Shown in pieces: positions 26,470-34,606 of a stretch of DNA of 64,000 bases. Position numbers and translations under genes: made by a program. Positions within the stretch are counted from its first letter, which is position 1. Every line of letters starts with the position of its first letter. The stretch lies in contig JAFRXI010000048.1 in NCBI GenBank assembly GCA_017437755.1, positions 148,779 to 212,778 of the forward strand, in the 5' to 3' direction. A model generated the notes under the pieces. The model saw nothing but the letters and a program-made list of their open reading frames with translations. It searched no databases and had not been told where the DNA came from. Source of the DNA: Bacteroidales bacterium (GTDB lineage Bacteria > Bacteroidota > Bacteroidia > Bacteroidales > UBA932).

Positions 26470-28419
26470 CTACAAAACAGTATAGTCGGAAACGGAGAAG
26501 GCCTTGGGACGGCGCATGGTCTCTGTATGCTTGATGCCGTTCCGGTCGGTGACGGAAATCTCCACGGTGGAATCCCGGGACGAGGCCCTGGCTTTGAAGA
26601 AATGATACCAGTTCTCGGTGATGAAGTTGGGTTCCGAAGTGGACAGGAAGCGTTTGGCCGTCATCGCTACGATGTGCAGCGGGTCGCATGTATATACCTG
26701 GGTTACAGGTAGTTCCACTCCTTCCTCCTTGATGGATATCTTCCATGTGGGATCGTAATCCCAAACATTTACAAGGATGTCGTTGTCGTCATAGGCGGCC
26801 ATTATGTCCACAAACTTCTGGAATCCTGGCTTGTTGCCTCCGAGGGAAGGGACTATGACCGACTTGACCTTGCCCATGTCGTAGGCCCGGAACTGGTGCG
26901 ATGCCGGCCAGCCGGGGGACTTGAAGTAATGGCTCATCCGGGTGCCGTTGAAGGTGAAGACTCCATAGCCTCCGGGAGCCCCGTCCTGGCCTATGTGGAC
27001 ACCCGGAGTCAGGTTGCCGGACCACCACCAGGTTGCACAGATGGCGCCCAGGTTGTGCTCTTCAAAGTTCCTGTTGGGAACCTTGAAATTGAATACCTCA
27101 TGGGAATGTGCCGTGAGCATCTGGACGTCATAGTCCTTCACCATCTCCAGGAATTCAGGGGTTCCGCCCTCGCCGGGAGCGTCGGCCCCGTTCCAATGCT
27201 GCTTGAAAGTGACGCAGTCAGACGTGGGGTAAAAAACCGGTATATGGCTGGAAATCACCAGCTTGGACCCCTTTGGTACATATGAGAGGTCCTTGGCGAG
27301 CCACTGCATCTGCTCCACGGTAAGGTCCGCCCTGTAGTCGGAGCGGTTGCCGGGCTCGGCATTGTTGAAGTCCACGTCGTCCAGCACTATGAAATGTATG
27401 CGGCCGATATTGAACGAATAGAAACTGGGAGCGATGTCACGGACGTACCGGAAGGTCTTCATGAAGTCTCCGTCCCCGAGCGGATCGTTGTCGTGGTTGC
27501 CCATGGTATGGAAAACGTACTCCCCTTCAAGGTATTTCTCGGCTATGGAGATGTACTCCGGGAAGCAGAAACTGTTCTGCTCCCAATACAGGTCCCAGGT
27601 CATGTCGCCGAGGGTCAGGAGGTATTTGGGACCGGTTACGTCGCCCATGGTGGCCACAAGGTCCTTGGCCACGGCGTCAAACTGATGGAGGTCCTTGTTA
27701 CGGTTGGCCAGGTGCATGTCGCCAAGGACAAAGAGGGTGAAACTGTCGTTCTCGACCCTTTTCAGGGCAAAGTCCCTGCGCTCGGGTATCTCCACGGCGC
27801 CTTTTTCATCGAGGGCGGCATGGAACTCCGGCATGATTCCCTGTACTGCGGGCATATAGCCGGAAGGGATTATCACAAACACATACTTCCAGCGCTTATT
27901 GGAAACCATCTGGTACACACCGCGCCCGTCGGTCTCCACGATCTCGGCCCCGTCGGAAACCAGGACGCCGGGAATGCCCACGCCGTCGCAGGTCACGGCG
28001 CCGAACAGGTTCACTCCGGGCCCGGGCTCGATCTCGATGGGGGTGTGGAGGTCGATACTGACCTGTCCGAGGTAGTAACGGCGCCCTTCATGGACCAGGT
28101 ACAGGGTGTAGAAGCCCGTGGTAACCTGGCTGTCGGCTTGGATGCGGAAGGACTGGTCAGTCACGGAGACCACCGGGAAATCCAGTTCCCGTCCGCCAAC
28201 CAGCTTGAGTATGAGGCGGTCTTCGGTGGTGATGCCGATCCCCTTTGTGGTAGACAGGTCCATCGAATAGGTGTTCATGTCCATCTTGTACTGCTCCGGG
28301 ACGACGATCGCAGACACGGCCAAGCTTTCAGCATCGCTTCCGGTATCCACCCGGGAACATCCGGAGAAACCAAGAAGCAGGGCCGAGATGAAGAGAAGGC
28401 AATAAGTATTCCTGGTCAT
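26470..28419 (-). CDS. Calcineurin-like metallophosphoesterase lipoprotein, MetallophosN/C type
   Basis: A 649-residue lipoprotein (lipobox GFSGC) common in Bacteroidota PULs. An N-terminal beta domain (about 30-130) and a carboxypeptidase-like domain (about 136-215; NLFGAVTCDGVGIPGVLVSDG) precede the calcineurin-like phosphoesterase fold with all metal motifs: Asp234 and His236 in GDMH, Asp272 in LGDMTWD, Asn308-His309 in GNHD, His392 in SSHIP, and His438/His440 in TAHSHE. A C-terminal beta domain follows (about 520-649). The substrate of this group is not established; it may remove phosphate or act on a phosphoester in glycan. It is the first gene of the ten-gene operon, behind a promoter at 28457-28487. 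Confidence 0.92.
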   Translation of the reverse strand: MTRNTYCLLFISALLLGFSGCSRVDTGSDAESLAVSAIVVPEQYKMDMNTYSMDLSTTKGIGITTEDRLILKLVGGRELDFPVVSVTDQSFRIQADSQVTTGFYTLYLVHEGRRYYLGQVSIDLHTPIEIEPGPGVNLFGAVTCDGVGIPGVLVSDGAEIVETDGRGVYQMVSNKRWKYVFVIIPSGYMPAVQGIMPEFHAALDEKGAVEIPERRDFALKRVENDSFTLFVLGDMHLANRNKDLHQFDAVAKDLVATMGDVTGPKYLLTLGDMTWDLYWEQNSFCFPEYISIAEKYLEGEYVFHTMGNHDNDPLGDGDFMKTFRYVRDIAPSFYSFNIGRIHFIVLDDVDFNNAEPGNRSDYRADLTVEQMQWLAKDLSYVPKGSKLVISSHIPVFYPTSDCVTFKQHWNGADAPGEGGTPEFLEMVKDYDVQMLTAHSHEVFNFKVPNRNFEEHNLGAICATWWWSGNLTPGVHIGQDGAPGGYGVFTFNGTRMSHYFKSPGWPASHQFRAYDMGKVKSVIVPSLGGNKPGFQKFVDIMAAYDDNDILVNVWDYDPTWKISIKEEGVELPVTQVYTCDPLHIVAMTAKRFLSTSEPNFITENWYHFFKARASSRDSTVEISVTDRNGIKHTETMRRPKAFSVSDYTVL

Positions 28420-28456
28420 TATTCTGTAGTTTTCTTCAAAGGTGGCTATATAAAGA

Positions 28457-28487
28457 CAAATGTAGAAAAATATATATTTTCTTCCAA
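28457..28487 (-). promoter_or_regulatory. Promoter of the ten-gene PUL operon
   Basis: On the minus strand CTTG (TTG at 28485-28487) is followed after 20 nt by TACATTTG (28457-28464), an exact match to TAnnTTTG. It lies 37 nt upstream of the metallophosphoesterase ATG. The surrounding sequence is AT-rich against a GC-rich background. Confidence 0.6.
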
Positions 28488-28497
28488 GAACCGGAGG

Positions 28498-30489
28498 CTA
28501 TGGTCCCACCCGCTCCGGGGCCATCCATTCGTCAGTCATGTCATAGGGCATCCGGAACACGTCTCCGGCACGGTTGCAGAAATACAGCGAACTCCGCCCG
28601 AAGACGTCAGGATTGCCGTCGGCCCAGAATGCCCTGAAACCGTCGGCTGCCCGGAGCGGACGCCTCACGTAGGTCTGGTTGAGGGAACTGCCCGAGGTCA
28701 GGGCGCGGGTCCTGGTCCAGGTCTTCCCCCGGTCGGTGCTGACGAATTCCTCCACTTCGCCTCCGGCGCCCCAGTATTGCGGTCCGGCACCGGTAGGGGC
28801 CAGTATCGTCCAGGTCTCTCCGCCCTCATCGGCATCCACCCAGATGCTGCCGCTGTCGTAGCAGTGCGTGGACTCCGTCACCTTGGCCTGAACCCATTCG
28901 GCGCCGGTCCAGTGCAGGGTGAACCACTCCCGGACACCGCCTTCTGGGCCCGTCAGGTGATTGTCGCTGATAAGGTAGAGGATGACCGGACGGCCGTCCC
29001 CGTCGAAGTTGAGGTCCTTGATATAGCAGTTCTTGCCCTGCGACTGGTAGTCGATCAGCAGGGCATTCGACTTCCGCTCGGTAACCGGAACCGTCACGGC
29101 CTCACCGGAAGCCGTGGTCCAGGTGGAGCCCCAGTTCTCGGACTGGACATAATAGATGTTGGTGCGGGTGTCCACGTTGCCGCTTATGTGACGGTTGAAG
29201 GCCGTGCAGAGCTTTGTCCCCCGGATGTTGCTGATCTGGTAGTGGCCGGACTTTGTCTCCGAACCCTCCTTGATGGAGGCCAGCTGCCGGTAATCCGACC
29301 AGGTGACGCCGTCGGGGCTGGTCCTCCAGAACAGCTGGCGGACACCGTCGTAACGCGTGTAGAACAGGAAGAAGCCACGGTCGGGATGGTACATGACCTG
29401 CGGATAGGCCATGACGTCGTGGCCCATCTCGCGGAAAGCAGTGATATCATAGGGATTGACGCTGCGGTACCTGTAACCGTCACGCTTGTTGCTGCGGCCC
29501 GAGACGAACACCCAAAGATAGCCGTCTCGGTCTATCTGGATGGTGGGATTGTCATGCGGGTCCTTTACGCCCAGAACACCCTTGTCCATCACCATGCGCG
29601 GCTTCTGGAGAAGCCCTTTCCGGTGGTCATAGCAGCCGATCATGCACTGGAGGTACTTCTGGTCTTCCGACGGGGTGCCGCCGTAGACAAAGAACGTCTT
29701 GTCCACCAGGGGGGCATATACGGCCATGGGGATATGCTTCATGGTATAGGTTCCGAGGCCGCCGGAATACTTGTCGCCGTACTCCGTATTGACCTGCCCC
29801 AGGGCGAACCAGATGCCCCGGTAGCCTCCGGCCGTGGGAAGCACCTCCTCCGGTTCCGGGGTTACGTATCCCTGTCCCGGGAAGTCGGTAAAGGGCGCAT
29901 AGAACTTGTCGCCGGTCTGGGGCTCGGGGACCACCACCGAGCGGTATTTGCCGGGCGAGAGCAGGCCTTCCAGATGTATTGCACCGTCCGAGCGGGGGAA
30001 GTACCTGACCACTGACGATCCGTCCTTCTCCACATAACGGATATCCTCGCCGATGACGTTCCCGTCGCCTCCGGCAGGGAAGGCGAGTTCAAGGCGGCCG
30101 TTCTCAAAGAGGAAAGATTCCGGAGTACGGCTCCTGAGGCCGGATTCATACCTGTCCCCGTACACCCTCACCCCGATGTTGGGTCCGGGAACCGCAGCTC
30201 CGCCGGCGGTAAGGAAGGTTATGTCCAGGCGGTAGTCCCCTTCCGGAGTGCCGTCGACCCAGACCTCAGAACTCCCTCCGCCGGAGGGGGCCTCCACCAC
30301 CTTGCCGGCAAGGGTAAGACGGATGGTCGCGACGGCCTCGGGAACGCCTTCCCAGCGGCACAGTATCCTCTCCCTTCCGCCATAGCAATGCACCAGGGCG
30401 CCCTGTACGTCAGGAAGATGCTCCACTCCTTTGCAGGAGAGGAGCATCAAACCAAAAGCCACCAGGGCTGCCACCCGATGCCTTAACAC
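28498..30489 (-). CDS. BNR_4 propeller lipoprotein with N-terminal immunoglobulin-like domain
   Basis: A 663-residue lipoprotein (lipobox LLSC). The first 190 residues form a beta-rich extension (VPEAVATIRLTLAGKV and NIGVRVYGDRYESG), then a BNR_4 seven-bladed propeller (about 225-663) closely similar to the protein at 10550-11950: shared blocks include KYSGGLGTYTMKHIPMAVYA, KDPHDNPTIQIDRDGYLWVF, SGRSNKRDGYRYRS and FTRYDGVRQLFW. As with that protein the likely chemistry is a lyase or hydrolase at a uronate/rhamnose linkage (PL24/25/27 or GH145 superfamily), judged from fold only. Lipid anchoring suggests surface action. It ends the unit begun by the 51-aa peptide and starts 12 nt after the fimbrillin-like gene. 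Confidence 0.82.
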   Translation of the reverse strand: MLRHRVAALVAFGLMLLSCKGVEHLPDVQGALVHCYGGRERILCRWEGVPEAVATIRLTLAGKVVEAPSGGGSSEVWVDGTPEGDYRLDITFLTAGGAAVPGPNIGVRVYGDRYESGLRSRTPESFLFENGRLELAFPAGGDGNVIGEDIRYVEKDGSSVVRYFPRSDGAIHLEGLLSPGKYRSVVVPEPQTGDKFYAPFTDFPGQGYVTPEPEEVLPTAGGYRGIWFALGQVNTEYGDKYSGGLGTYTMKHIPMAVYAPLVDKTFFVYGGTPSEDQKYLQCMIGCYDHRKGLLQKPRMVMDKGVLGVKDPHDNPTIQIDRDGYLWVFVSGRSNKRDGYRYRSVNPYDITAFREMGHDVMAYPQVMYHPDRGFFLFYTRYDGVRQLFWRTSPDGVTWSDYRQLASIKEGSETKSGHYQISNIRGTKLCTAFNRHISGNVDTRTNIYYVQSENWGSTWTTASGEAVTVPVTERKSNALLIDYQSQGKNCYIKDLNFDGDGRPVILYLISDNHLTGPEGGVREWFTLHWTGAEWVQAKVTESTHCYDSGSIWVDADEGGETWTILAPTGAGPQYWGAGGEVEEFVSTDRGKTWTRTRALTSGSSLNQTYVRRPLRAADGFRAFWADGNPDVFGRSSLYFCNRAGDVFRMPYDMTDEWMAPERVGP

Positions 30490-30501
30490 GAGACAGAAGG
30501 A

Positions 30502-32064
30502 TTAGAGCTGCAGGATGGCCAGCTGGCCCTTGCTGCCATGGCACAGACGTGTCTGGCCATTGGTGGAGATGGCCACCGAAGGGACTGTTCCCGTGTTGCT
30601 GGTTGCCAGGAAGCGGAAAAGGATCTGGCTACCTGAGGATGTCAGCGTAACGATTTCATCAATATCCGCAGCGGCAGTCGTGTTCCCGATGGGATTTGCC
30701 GAGGTGTTCGCGGTTAATGTTATGTCCTTGATCTTTGTCCAGTTGGTCCCGTTAAGGCTATAATCCAGTTCATACGTCGCACAGGTGCTGTATTTACTGA
30801 CATTCTTGCTCGATGCATAGGCCCATAGACATCCCATGAATTCCACCTGGTCACCGCTTGAGAGCGAGCAGTCGGTTGCGGCGATGATGATTTCATCACT
30901 TTCCGTAACGGGAATGAAGCACAGATGCATGCTCGGGGCGCTTGGAGTATTGGTAATATTCGTCCGGAATGACTTGAGGTCCCCGGTAAGGTAATCATTG
31001 TTATTGAACTGGATGTATCCCTTCCCCGTGGTAGGGACCGCCTTTCCGGATCCTGCAGTCTCGCTTTGCGACTGCACATAGAAATCACCCATATCATAAG
31101 AGGAGTCAAGTATCCACTTTGCAAGGATGTTGGCTTCTATGGGAAGCACTTCCCTGGCCGGCAGGGTATATACCTTGCCGGGAGTCAGTTTTGTGGTTTC
31201 CCCCTTTCCGCCCACCTTGACGATGCGTTCCTTACCTTCGCTGTCGGTGATGATAAGGTTCAGATGATGGAACTCTGCGTTGCCGGCAACGACTATGAAG
31301 AAGGAAGTGGCATCGGCGGCCGTAGCACCCAGGGCGACGGGGGTGTCGCAGATATACTCGACGTAACTGCTCTCCTCGGCGGTGGCCGTAGGGACTCCGT
31401 TCTCATCCACAACCAGGTTGCCGTCCGCGTCCAGAGGAATATCGACACGGCCGGAGAGATTCTTGCCCCCAAGGGTGGCTGCGTCAGCCGTCGCAAACTC
31501 CTCTACCCTTATCTTGGCCACGGAGATCCCGCCATATAGCTTCACTTCCAGTACGGAAGATAGCGGAGTGAATGTCATCGTCCCTTCCTTGGGGTCGAAG
31601 CGGGAGGCCATGACCATGGATTCGTTGGGGATGCTGTTGGGAACATGGTGCTGCTCTCTAAGCACCCATGTCCTTGCGGTTCCGTCTGTCAGCAATCTCC
31701 GGTACTTGTCATCCGAGGCCTGGTTTTCCCTCACATACGGATAAACGGCTATACCGTAGTCGGCACAGTCCACAGAGGTACCTGTGAAGGTGGCGGTATT
31801 GGTGCCGCCCGATCCAGTGATGGTGAAGGGGGTGGCCAGTTCGTTGGCTTCCCGTTTATTGCCGAAAACCGCTATCTGGTCGCCGGGGCTCCAGAGGACC
31901 TGGAGGGTTCCGTCAGTGGAGGTCTTGACCACGGGGCTGCTGGTAACCGTCAGGCTGGAGACGGTATTGATTCCGGTTCCCTCATTGGTTCCGGGCTTGA
32001 CTTCTGTCTTGGCGCAGGATGCCACAACCGCGGCTGCTGCGAGGATATAAACTAGCTTTTTCAT
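30502..32064 (-). CDS. Fimbrillin-like (Mfa-type) lipoprotein with C-terminal beta domain
   Basis: A 520-residue lipoprotein (lipobox VVASC). The N-terminal 310 residues have the FimA/Mfa fimbrillin-like layout: LQVLWSPGDQIAVFG, FTPLSSVLEVKLYG and KLTPGKVYTLP are the recurring signatures. The last 210 residues are a different beta-sandwich (starts ANILAKWILDSSYDMG; TYELDYSLNGTNWTKIKD looks like a galactose-binding/discoidin strand pair). This architecture is common for PUL surface proteins, so glycan binding is more likely than a structural fimbria here. A GGAGG ribosome binding site precedes the ATG and overlaps the stop of the 51-aa gene. Confidence 0.8.
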   Translation of the reverse strand: MKKLVYILAAAAVVASCAKTEVKPGTNEGTGINTVSSLTVTSSPVVKTSTDGTLQVLWSPGDQIAVFGNKREANELATPFTITGSGGTNTATFTGTSVDCADYGIAVYPYVRENQASDDKYRRLLTDGTARTWVLREQHHVPNSIPNESMVMASRFDPKEGTMTFTPLSSVLEVKLYGGISVAKIRVEEFATADAATLGGKNLSGRVDIPLDADGNLVVDENGVPTATAEESSYVEYICDTPVALGATAADATSFFIVVAGNAEFHHLNLIITDSEGKERIVKVGGKGETTKLTPGKVYTLPAREVLPIEANILAKWILDSSYDMGDFYVQSQSETAGSGKAVPTTGKGYIQFNNNDYLTGDLKSFRTNITNTPSAPSMHLCFIPVTESDEIIIAATDCSLSSGDQVEFMGCLWAYASSKNVSKYSTCATYELDYSLNGTNWTKIKDITLTANTSANPIGNTTAAADIDEIVTLTSSGSQILFRFLATSNTGTVPSVAISTNGQTRLCHGSKGQLAILQL

Positions 32065-32075
32065 AACGGAACCTC

Positions 32076-32231
32076 CTAATTATCAATCCAATCAAGTGTT
32101 GAATCATCGGAATCCAATTTGGGGAGGCCATTGTCGGAAAGGTTGTCAACGGGGCCTCCTGACAACACGTTGGACTGGAACCGGACCTCAGCTATCCTGT
32201 TCCAGGGCGAAATGTAACTTTTCTTTTTCAT
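32076..32231 (-). CDS. Small 51-residue protein leading the operon
   Basis: A 51-codon gene starts at 32231 and stops at 32076. It begins MKKKSYISPWNRIAEVRFQ, has a Gly-Gly-Pro in the middle (VLSGGPVDN) and an acidic, Trp-containing end (DDSTLDWIDN). It has no signal peptide or membrane segment. Short proteins that begin MKKK-Y and end in an acidic tail are often found in front of lipoprotein genes in Bacteroides and Prevotella, but their role is not known. Support for expression: a near-consensus promoter ends 35 nt upstream, and its stop codon TAG runs directly into the GGAGG of the next gene, whose ATG is 11 nt away, so the two are coupled. Confidence 0.7.
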   Translation of the reverse strand: MKKKSYISPWNRIAEVRFQSNVLSGGPVDNLSDNGLPKLDSDDSTLDWIDN

Positions 32232-32266
32232 ATTATGTTAAGAATTGTTTTCTAACTATATGAATG

Positions 32267-32297
32267 CAAAGTTATTAATTGCAAAGATAAATGCAAA
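32267..32297 (-). promoter_or_regulatory. Near-perfect Bacteroidota promoter for the 51-aa/fimbrillin/BNR_4 unit
   Basis: The minus strand reads TTTG (32294-32297), 19 nt, then TAACTTTG (32267-32274): both boxes and the spacing match the primary-sigma consensus. A second -7-like match TATCTTTG lies 13 nt upstream. The expected transcript start is near 32260, giving a leader of about 30 nt. Confidence 0.8.
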
Positions 32298-32344
32298 CAA
32301 TCAAGGCATAAAACGGATTTTGCATAAGCATGGTTGCCCCGTCC

Positions 32345-34543
32345 TTACTCCCGGGCCGTCAGCTTCAGAAAGACCACTCCGTGGGCTGGGACAGGAGAAC
32401 TCCATACCGTCTTCCCCTCCACGGTACCCAGGTCGCGCTGCCTCCAGATGTCGCGCACGGTCTGTTTTCCGGAAAGGCCGAGGGCCCTCGGGGAAAAGCC
32501 CACCTGACGGGGCGATGAACCCAGGTTGAAAAGGCCCACCGCCATGGAACCGTCTTCCAGCGGTTTGACATATATTGCATGAGAGTCGTCCTGCTCCAGG
32601 GCGGCGGCCTGAACACCCAGCGGATCCTGGTTCACGTCCAGCACCTCGGTGTTGGTCAACAGGCTCACGGTGAAGTCATCCAGGCTTGCCATGTCGCAAC
32701 CCAGCAGCATCGGCGATGACAGCAGCGCCCATAGCGAGATATGGGTATACTGCTCGTCGGCGGTAAGGCGCGAAGGATGCACCGTGGGTCCCCAGCCCAC
32801 CTTGCCCACCACCAGCATGTCGGCGTCGGGCCAGTGTCCGGGACCGCAGTAGCGAGCCCAGCGGGCCTGCCCCCTGAATCCGATGCCGCTCATGCTCTCC
32901 CAGGTGTCGCGGATGTCGTTCGTCGTCCTCCACGCCTGGCTCAGTTCCTCCCACGACGAGGCATAGGCGAACGGGGCGGTGTTGGAAAGACTGTACACTA
33001 TGTCGCGGCCGGTGGCACGGAGCGCCTCGGCCATTTCACGGACATGGGGCACGTCGTTGGGATACCAGTCGTATTTGAGGTAGTCCACGCCCCAGTCGGC
33101 CCACTGGCGGGCGTCGGCCGCGGCAAAGGAATACTTGCCGAAATAACGGACGGAGCCCCGGTCGGCCTTGCTGCGGTCAATCTTGAAGAACTCGTCGACC
33201 AGGCCGTTGCGGATGACGTCATAGGAGCCGTCGGCATAATCCGACGAGGACCCGATGTGGCCGGCGTATGTGCCGACCCACGGTCCGGAATAGATTCCCA
33301 GTTTGAGGCCTCTTGCATGGACTACATCGGCCAGGGCCTTCATGTCGGGAAACTTTCCGTTGGGCTGGATGGCGTTGTATTTTCCGCCGCGAACGCCCTG
33401 CCAGCCGTCGTCGATGTTGATATAGGTCCAGCCGCAGTCGGCCAGACCGCGTTCCTCCATGGCCCTGGCGGCCGCCTCCACCTGCTCCTGGGTGACGGAA
33501 TTGCCCCATGCGTTCCAGGAATTCCATCCCAGCGGCGGGGTGAGGCATATCTTGTCGCCAATCACTATCTTAAGATCCCTGGTGGCGCTGCCTAGGTCGT
33601 TCCGGGCGGTTAACGTCACCTTCCAGGTCCCGGCCTTTTTGACCTTGCCGGTGATGATTCCGGTTTCCGCGTCGAGCTTCAGCCCCCTGGGAAGGCCTTC
33701 CGCCGAGAACCGCATGGGCCTGAGGCCGGTCGCGGGGATCCGGTAGAGGAACTCCGCGCCGGGGCGGGCGCCGTAAACCTTGGGGCCGTTGACCCTGGGG
33801 GTATCCGGGGCCTTGGGAGTAAGGATGTACATTCCGCCGGAGTCAGGGGCCGCGGGAGAACCGGCGGACGCCCCTATGGAATCCAATGTTTCCAGCAGGA
33901 CCTTTTCCATCACCTTGTACCCCTCGAGGTTGGGATGGACTGCGTCCCTGCGGTATTCCTCCTTCAATGCGCCCTGGGCGTCCTTCATGGCGGTATGGTA
34001 GTCCACCAGCGGGATGCCTGCGGCTCCGGCATAGCTGCGGATCATGGCGTTCAGCGAGTCTATCTGGGGGCGGGGGTCGCCAAGATGCTTCCGCCAGCCG
34101 AATTCCGCGGCGGGAAGCACGGTGCAAAGGATGGGCTTTATACCGTTTGCCCTGGCCAGTTCCACCATTGAAACGATGTTCTTCAATATGTTCTCCAGCC
34201 TGATGTAACCGTTGTTGCGGGCAATGTCGTTGGTGCCGGCCAGGATGGCCACGTAGTCCGGATTGAGTTCAATCACGTCGGGGCGGAAACGCACCAGCAT
34301 CTCGGCAGTGGTCTGGCCGCTGATTCCCCGGCCAAGCAGTCCGTGGTCCTTCAGCCATCCGTTGTCATACCGGGCCCATCCGTCGGTTATGGAATCGCCC
34401 ATAAGCACCGCCACGGGCCTGTGCTTGAGGGAATTCTGGGAGGCATACCTGGAAAACCTGGCCCAATCCCGGTCCTCGGGATTCTGTGCGGCAACCGAGA
34501 GCGAAAGCCCGGCCAGCGCAAGGAGCAGCAGTAATTTTTTCAT
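32345..34543 (-). CDS. SGNH/GDSL esterase fused to GH27 alpha-galactosidase
   Basis: A 732-residue exported two-enzyme protein. After the signal peptide (ends VAAQ) comes an SGNH hydrolase (about 40-222) with all blocks: GDSITDGW (nucleophile Ser51), RGISGQT, GTND (Asn105) and DAVH (Asp200, His203). A putative Ig domain (about 262-330; LPRGLKLDAETGIITGKV) links to a GH27 barrel (about 335-650) starting PPLGWNSWN, with nucleophile Asp492 in YLKYDW and acid/base Asp543 in RTTNDI, and a C-terminal beta domain. It would remove an ester group and an alpha-galactose from the same glycan. Monocistronic or first of its own transcript; a TAATTTTG -7 element (34572-34579, minus) lies 28 nt upstream. 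The next unit downstream has its own promoter. Confidence 0.92.
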   Translation of the reverse strand: MKKLLLLLALAGLSLSVAAQNPEDRDWARFSRYASQNSLKHRPVAVLMGDSITDGWARYDNGWLKDHGLLGRGISGQTTAEMLVRFRPDVIELNPDYVAILAGTNDIARNNGYIRLENILKNIVSMVELARANGIKPILCTVLPAAEFGWRKHLGDPRPQIDSLNAMIRSYAGAAGIPLVDYHTAMKDAQGALKEEYRRDAVHPNLEGYKVMEKVLLETLDSIGASAGSPAAPDSGGMYILTPKAPDTPRVNGPKVYGARPGAEFLYRIPATGLRPMRFSAEGLPRGLKLDAETGIITGKVKKAGTWKVTLTARNDLGSATRDLKIVIGDKICLTPPLGWNSWNAWGNSVTQEQVEAAARAMEERGLADCGWTYINIDDGWQGVRGGKYNAIQPNGKFPDMKALADVVHARGLKLGIYSGPWVGTYAGHIGSSSDYADGSYDVIRNGLVDEFFKIDRSKADRGSVRYFGKYSFAAADARQWADWGVDYLKYDWYPNDVPHVREMAEALRATGRDIVYSLSNTAPFAYASSWEELSQAWRTTNDIRDTWESMSGIGFRGQARWARYCGPGHWPDADMLVVGKVGWGPTVHPSRLTADEQYTHISLWALLSSPMLLGCDMASLDDFTVSLLTNTEVLDVNQDPLGVQAAALEQDDSHAIYVKPLEDGSMAVGLFNLGSSPRQVGFSPRALGLSGKQTVRDIWRQRDLGTVEGKTVWSSPVPAHGVVFLKLTARE

Positions 34544-34571
34544 ATATCGGCTTTAACTGTGGTTGTATCTA

Positions 34572-34579
34572 CAAAATTA
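34572..34579 (-). promoter_or_regulatory. -7 promoter element for the esterase/alpha-galactosidase gene
   Basis: The minus strand reads TAATTTTG, matching TAnnTTTG, 28 nt before the ATG at 34543. On the opposite strand TAACTTTA (34591-34598) could serve the divergent gene starting at 34607, with an almost absent leader. Confidence 0.45.
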
Positions 34580-34606
34580 GCGAAAAATTATAACTTTACA
34601 CCCGAT

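Noticed and set aside
27394-30015. An 873-codon open frame on the plus strand
   Set aside because: It is antisense to the metallophosphoesterase and BNR_4 genes and runs across the gap and promoter between them; the translation has no domain or signal features. High GC content gives long open antisense frames.
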